The notes beneath the pieces are model-generated. The model saw nothing but the letters and a program-made list of their open reading frames with translations. It was not told where the DNA came from and did no database searches. The translations under genes and the position numbers were made by a program. DNA of 64,000 nt. It comes from an uncultured Eubacteriales bacterium. GTDB taxonomy: Bacteria; Bacillota; Clostridia; Oscillospirales; UMGS1783. Of this stretch, positions 63,982 to 64,000 are shown piece by piece. The stretch covers positions 139,884 through 203,883 of the forward strand of contig CAKSHC010000003.1 in assembly GCA_934456365.1 (NCBI GenBank). Reading direction: 5' to 3'. The stretch's first letter is position 1; each line of letters starts with the position of its first letter.

Positions 63982-64000
63982 AAAGAGAGGCTTTCCCATT

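Overview
The window reads as a chromosomal piece of a GC-rich Bacillota bacterium, most like the gut Clostridia of the Oscillospirales group. The reasons are strong AGGAGG-type ribosome binding sites, sigma-A promoters with 17-base spacers, a single-chain class II glycyl-tRNA synthetase, RNase J, a lysine riboswitch, a V-type ATPase operon in the Clostridia order, and small NPxTG sorting-signal remains. The species cannot be named from the sequence alone.

Layout. 1-5.6 kb (minus strand) is housekeeping: glyQS, then rnhA-nifS-nifU-mnmA (sulfur transfer to tRNA and Fe-S assembly), then prfB, cut by the window edge. 5.7-15.6 kb (plus) holds an AraC regulator followed by a complete ten-gene V-type ATPase operon (G/H-I-K-E-C-F-A-B-D plus a small lipoprotein). 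The c-ring carries a sodium-type ligand set. 15.7-18.6 kb has an AAA/DUF4143 ATPase and a minus-strand operon of a LexA-like S24 repressor with the AzlCD amino-acid exporter. 18.7-24.7 kb is accessory: an operator array, two unknown small proteins, a frame-broken AraC/GyrI regulator, an alkyltransferase-like protein, MarR-TauE, an AT-rich gene with a textbook -1 frameshift signal, and an AbrB-ABC-permease operon.

24.8-36.3 kb is a compact, intact, one-direction phage morphogenesis cassette (terminases, portal, scaffold, capsid, connector, short-tail proteins, holins, endolysin). It has no integrase, replication or lysogeny genes, so it may be a domesticated phage or gene-transfer-agent-like module. 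The whole 18.85-36.26 kb block has G-rich + strand whichever way its genes point, opposite to its flanks.

36.3-39 kb is a lysine importer operon under a lysine riboswitch. Its binding protein has its two lobes in reversed order, a circular permutation. 39-43 kb holds an XRE regulator, a 1013-residue collagen-like/BspA-like membrane-anchored protein whose 3' quarter is compositionally foreign, and a possible PD-(D/E)XK-fold protein. 43-47.4 kb has a GH4 alpha-galactosidase-like enzyme with a divergent AraC regulator, ilvE with a leader terminator, a lipoprotein and tRNA-Gly(CCC). 47.5-53.6 kb carries a lipoprotein-response regulator-histidine kinase-DUF1385-prmC-XRE run and a DUF378 protein. 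53.8-64 kb holds DegV, a GNAT acetyltransferase, a broken sorting-signal mini-gene, YhhN, a nucleotidyltransferase fused to a degenerate phosphomannomutase domain, RNase J, a TRIC/UPF0126 membrane protein, a cupin, ung, an SDR and a parvulin-type foldase lipoprotein.
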